From positions 1-23,262 of the forward strand of contig JABXJT010000076.1 in assembly GCA_013375455.1 (NCBI GenBank): 23,262 bases of DNA. Direction: 5' to 3'. Each line of letters starts with the position of its first letter. Positions within the stretch are counted from its first letter, which is position 1. This stretch comes from Candidatus Helarchaeota archaeon (lineage in GTDB: Archaea; Asgardarchaeota; Lokiarchaeia; Helarchaeales; HEL-GB-A). The notes beneath the pieces are model-generated. The model saw only the letters and a program-made list of their open reading frames with translations. It was not told the DNA's origin and made no database searches. This document shows, in pieces, positions 22,355 to 23,262 of the stretch. The position numbers and the translations under genes are program-made.

Positions 22355-23125
22355 ATGCTAACCAACAAGGTTCTTCTCTTAACGGGGGCAAGTAGCGGGA
22401 TTGGATCCTCATTAATGGAATATTTCATCGATAAAGTTCAGCAGATGATAACATCCAATCGAAAACCACTATCGAAATTCTTAACTATAAAACCCACTCC
22501 AAAAAACTTAGATCATCTCCCTTTAGATTTAACGATTGAAGAAAGCGTGCAAAACCTCATTCAACATGTCTTGAAGGAACATGGACGATTGGACGTTTTA
22601 ATAAATTGCGTGGGCGGAAGCTTATTTTCTCACCCGATTGAGGACTTTCCAATGGATGAATTTGATAAAGTAATCTCATTAAATTTCAGATCAGCGTTTC
22701 TTTTAACCAAATATGCTATAACAGCTATGAAACAAAATGGAGATGCAGGTGGAAACATCGTCCATTTCGTATCTAGTTCCGCTAAAAACATATCGAATCA
22801 TAAAGCGCCTTATGGTGCTGCCAAAGCAGCTTTAGCCCATCTCATACATTATGCATCATCCGAATGTGGGAAATACAACATAAAAGTTAATGGTATTTCC
22901 CCGACGTACGTGTTTACACCACGCCATGAACGTGAGATCCAACAAAAGGTACAAGAATCTGGAAAAAAACGGGATGAGATCGTTGACCAGATTTTATCCC
23001 ATCAAATCCTAAAGAAACCAATGCAATCAAGAGATCTAATAGAAGTCACAGAATTATTAGCCACGACAGAAGTCATTACAGGGCAAATTTATAATTGTTC
23101 AATGGGCGAGATTTTGTATTATTAA
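22355..23125 (+). CDS. Short-chain dehydrogenase/reductase
   Basis: 256 residues, classical SDR length. It has the cofactor motif TGASSGIG (10-17), NCVGG (structural NxxG variant, 84-88), N110, catalytic Ser in FVSSS (140-142), Y153 and K157 (YGAAK), and a Pro-rich segment after VNGISP. An NAD(P)-dependent oxidoreductase of unknown substrate. The basic residue just after the glycine motif is not obvious, so cofactor preference cannot be told. Bases right after the fold (GQIYNCSMGEIL) are the usual C-terminal region. Start ATG 22355 is chosen for the typical N-terminus and an AGTGAT site 4 nt upstream; ATG 22349 and GTG 22346 are in frame. Confidence 0.88.
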   Translation: MLTNKVLLLTGASSGIGSSLMEYFIDKVQQMITSNRKPLSKFLTIKPTPKNLDHLPLDLTIEESVQNLIQHVLKEHGRLDVLINCVGGSLFSHPIEDFPMDEFDKVISLNFRSAFLLTKYAITAMKQNGDAGGNIVHFVSSSAKNISNHKAPYGAAKAALAHLIHYASSECGKYNIKVNGISPTYVFTPRHEREIQQKVQESGKKRDEIVDQILSHQILKKPMQSRDLIEVTELLATTEVITGQIYNCSMGEILYY

Positions 23126-23136
23126 AATCCCTCATT

Positions 23137-23262
23137 TCATAAATTTTTTCGTTTAGCTCTCCTTTTAAGGTATTTATAAAGTTCTCCAAACCATAAAACG
23201 CATGAAGAAGCTGCTAAGGCAAGAACCCATTCCACCCATCCAAGCGGTACAAAGGAAAAAAG
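23137..23262 (-). CDS. C-terminal end of a probable P-type cation ATPase, cut by the right edge
   Basis: On the minus strand the frame is open from the right edge to TGA at 23137: 41 residues, starting LFSFVPLGWVEWVLALAA and ending with a basic tail (KYLKRRAKRKNL). A hydrophobic helix following PLxxxEW and ending xELYKxxKRR is typical of the last transmembrane helix of P2-type (Ca2+ or other cation) ATPases. Only the last helix is visible, so another membrane protein cannot be excluded. It converges on the SDR gene with an 11-bp gap. Confidence 0.55.
   Translation of the reverse strand, partial: LFSFVPLGWVEWVLALAASSCVLWFGELYKYLKRRAKRKNL

Noticed and set aside
1..23262. tRNA, rRNA or insertion sequences
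   Set aside because: Reading the spacers showed no cloverleaf with a GTTCRA-type T arm, no rRNA-like stretch, and no transposase or terminal inverted repeats; a covariance-model scan was not possible.

Overview
This window is AT-rich, gene-dense, and most likely from an archaeon, with an Asgard (Lokiarchaeia-like) archaeon as the best guess. The strongest pointer is a Rag/Gtr-type small GTPase (4735-5658) with the HKVD and TSIYD motifs of eukaryotic Rag proteins and a C-terminal roadblock/longin-like region. Supporting signs are an archaeal-looking phosphoglycerate kinase, TATA boxes placed about 25-30 nt before probable transcription starts, probable leaderless or short-leader genes, and poly-T termination. 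A bacterial-type glycerol-3-phosphate dehydrogenase also sits here, as has been reported for some Asgard lineages. The assignment is inferred from gene content; there is no rRNA or tRNA in the window.

Layout. (1) 1-1871, minus strand: the N-terminal 623 residues of a secreted repeat protein that runs off the left edge. It has a signal peptide and ten complete tandem repeats of 53-56 residues. (2) 2177-4573, minus: a two-gene unit with a small single-span membrane protein followed by a P-loop ATPase carrying a Cys/His cluster and a C-terminal winged helix. (3) 4735-10323, plus: the Rag-like GTPase, then five closely spaced genes: four-cluster ferredoxin, class III CoA-transferase, MFS transporter, ferredoxin fused to an unrecognised domain, and a CGHHC/CVC protein. 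This looks like an uncharacterised acyl-CoA/redox gene set. (4) 10383-11916: an AbrB-like protein, then a scrambled 475-bp spacer (truncated copy of the next gene's start, a probably leaderless minus-strand small ORF, and an HxlR-type regulator fragment), then an SplB-like radical SAM gene. (5) 11913-13145, minus: an ATC-hydrolase-like protein and an unknown protein in the same frame, separated by a single TAA in-frame stop. (6) 13598-15535: a stand-alone GlmS-like glutaminase domain converging on a zinc-ribbon/GCS2-like ligase. (7) 15642-17290: a DUF2061 membrane protein and, divergently, a long coiled-coil protein. (8) 17429-19763: divergent gpsA and pgk. (9) 19795-22275, minus: an ABC-2 exporter (ATPase plus two permeases). 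(10) 22355-23125: an SDR oxidoreductase, converging on the last 41 residues of a probable P-type ATPase cut by the right edge.

How the genes may work together. The plus-strand block at 5719-10323 is the most coherent unit. A transporter could import an organic acid, the CoA-transferase could activate it, and the two ferredoxin-type proteins plus the Cys-motif protein could handle electrons for a dedicated, so far unnamed, conversion. gpsA and pgk both act around triose phosphates. The secreted repeat protein and the ABC-2 exporter belong to the cell surface. No CRISPR array, insertion sequence, transposase or RNA gene was seen.
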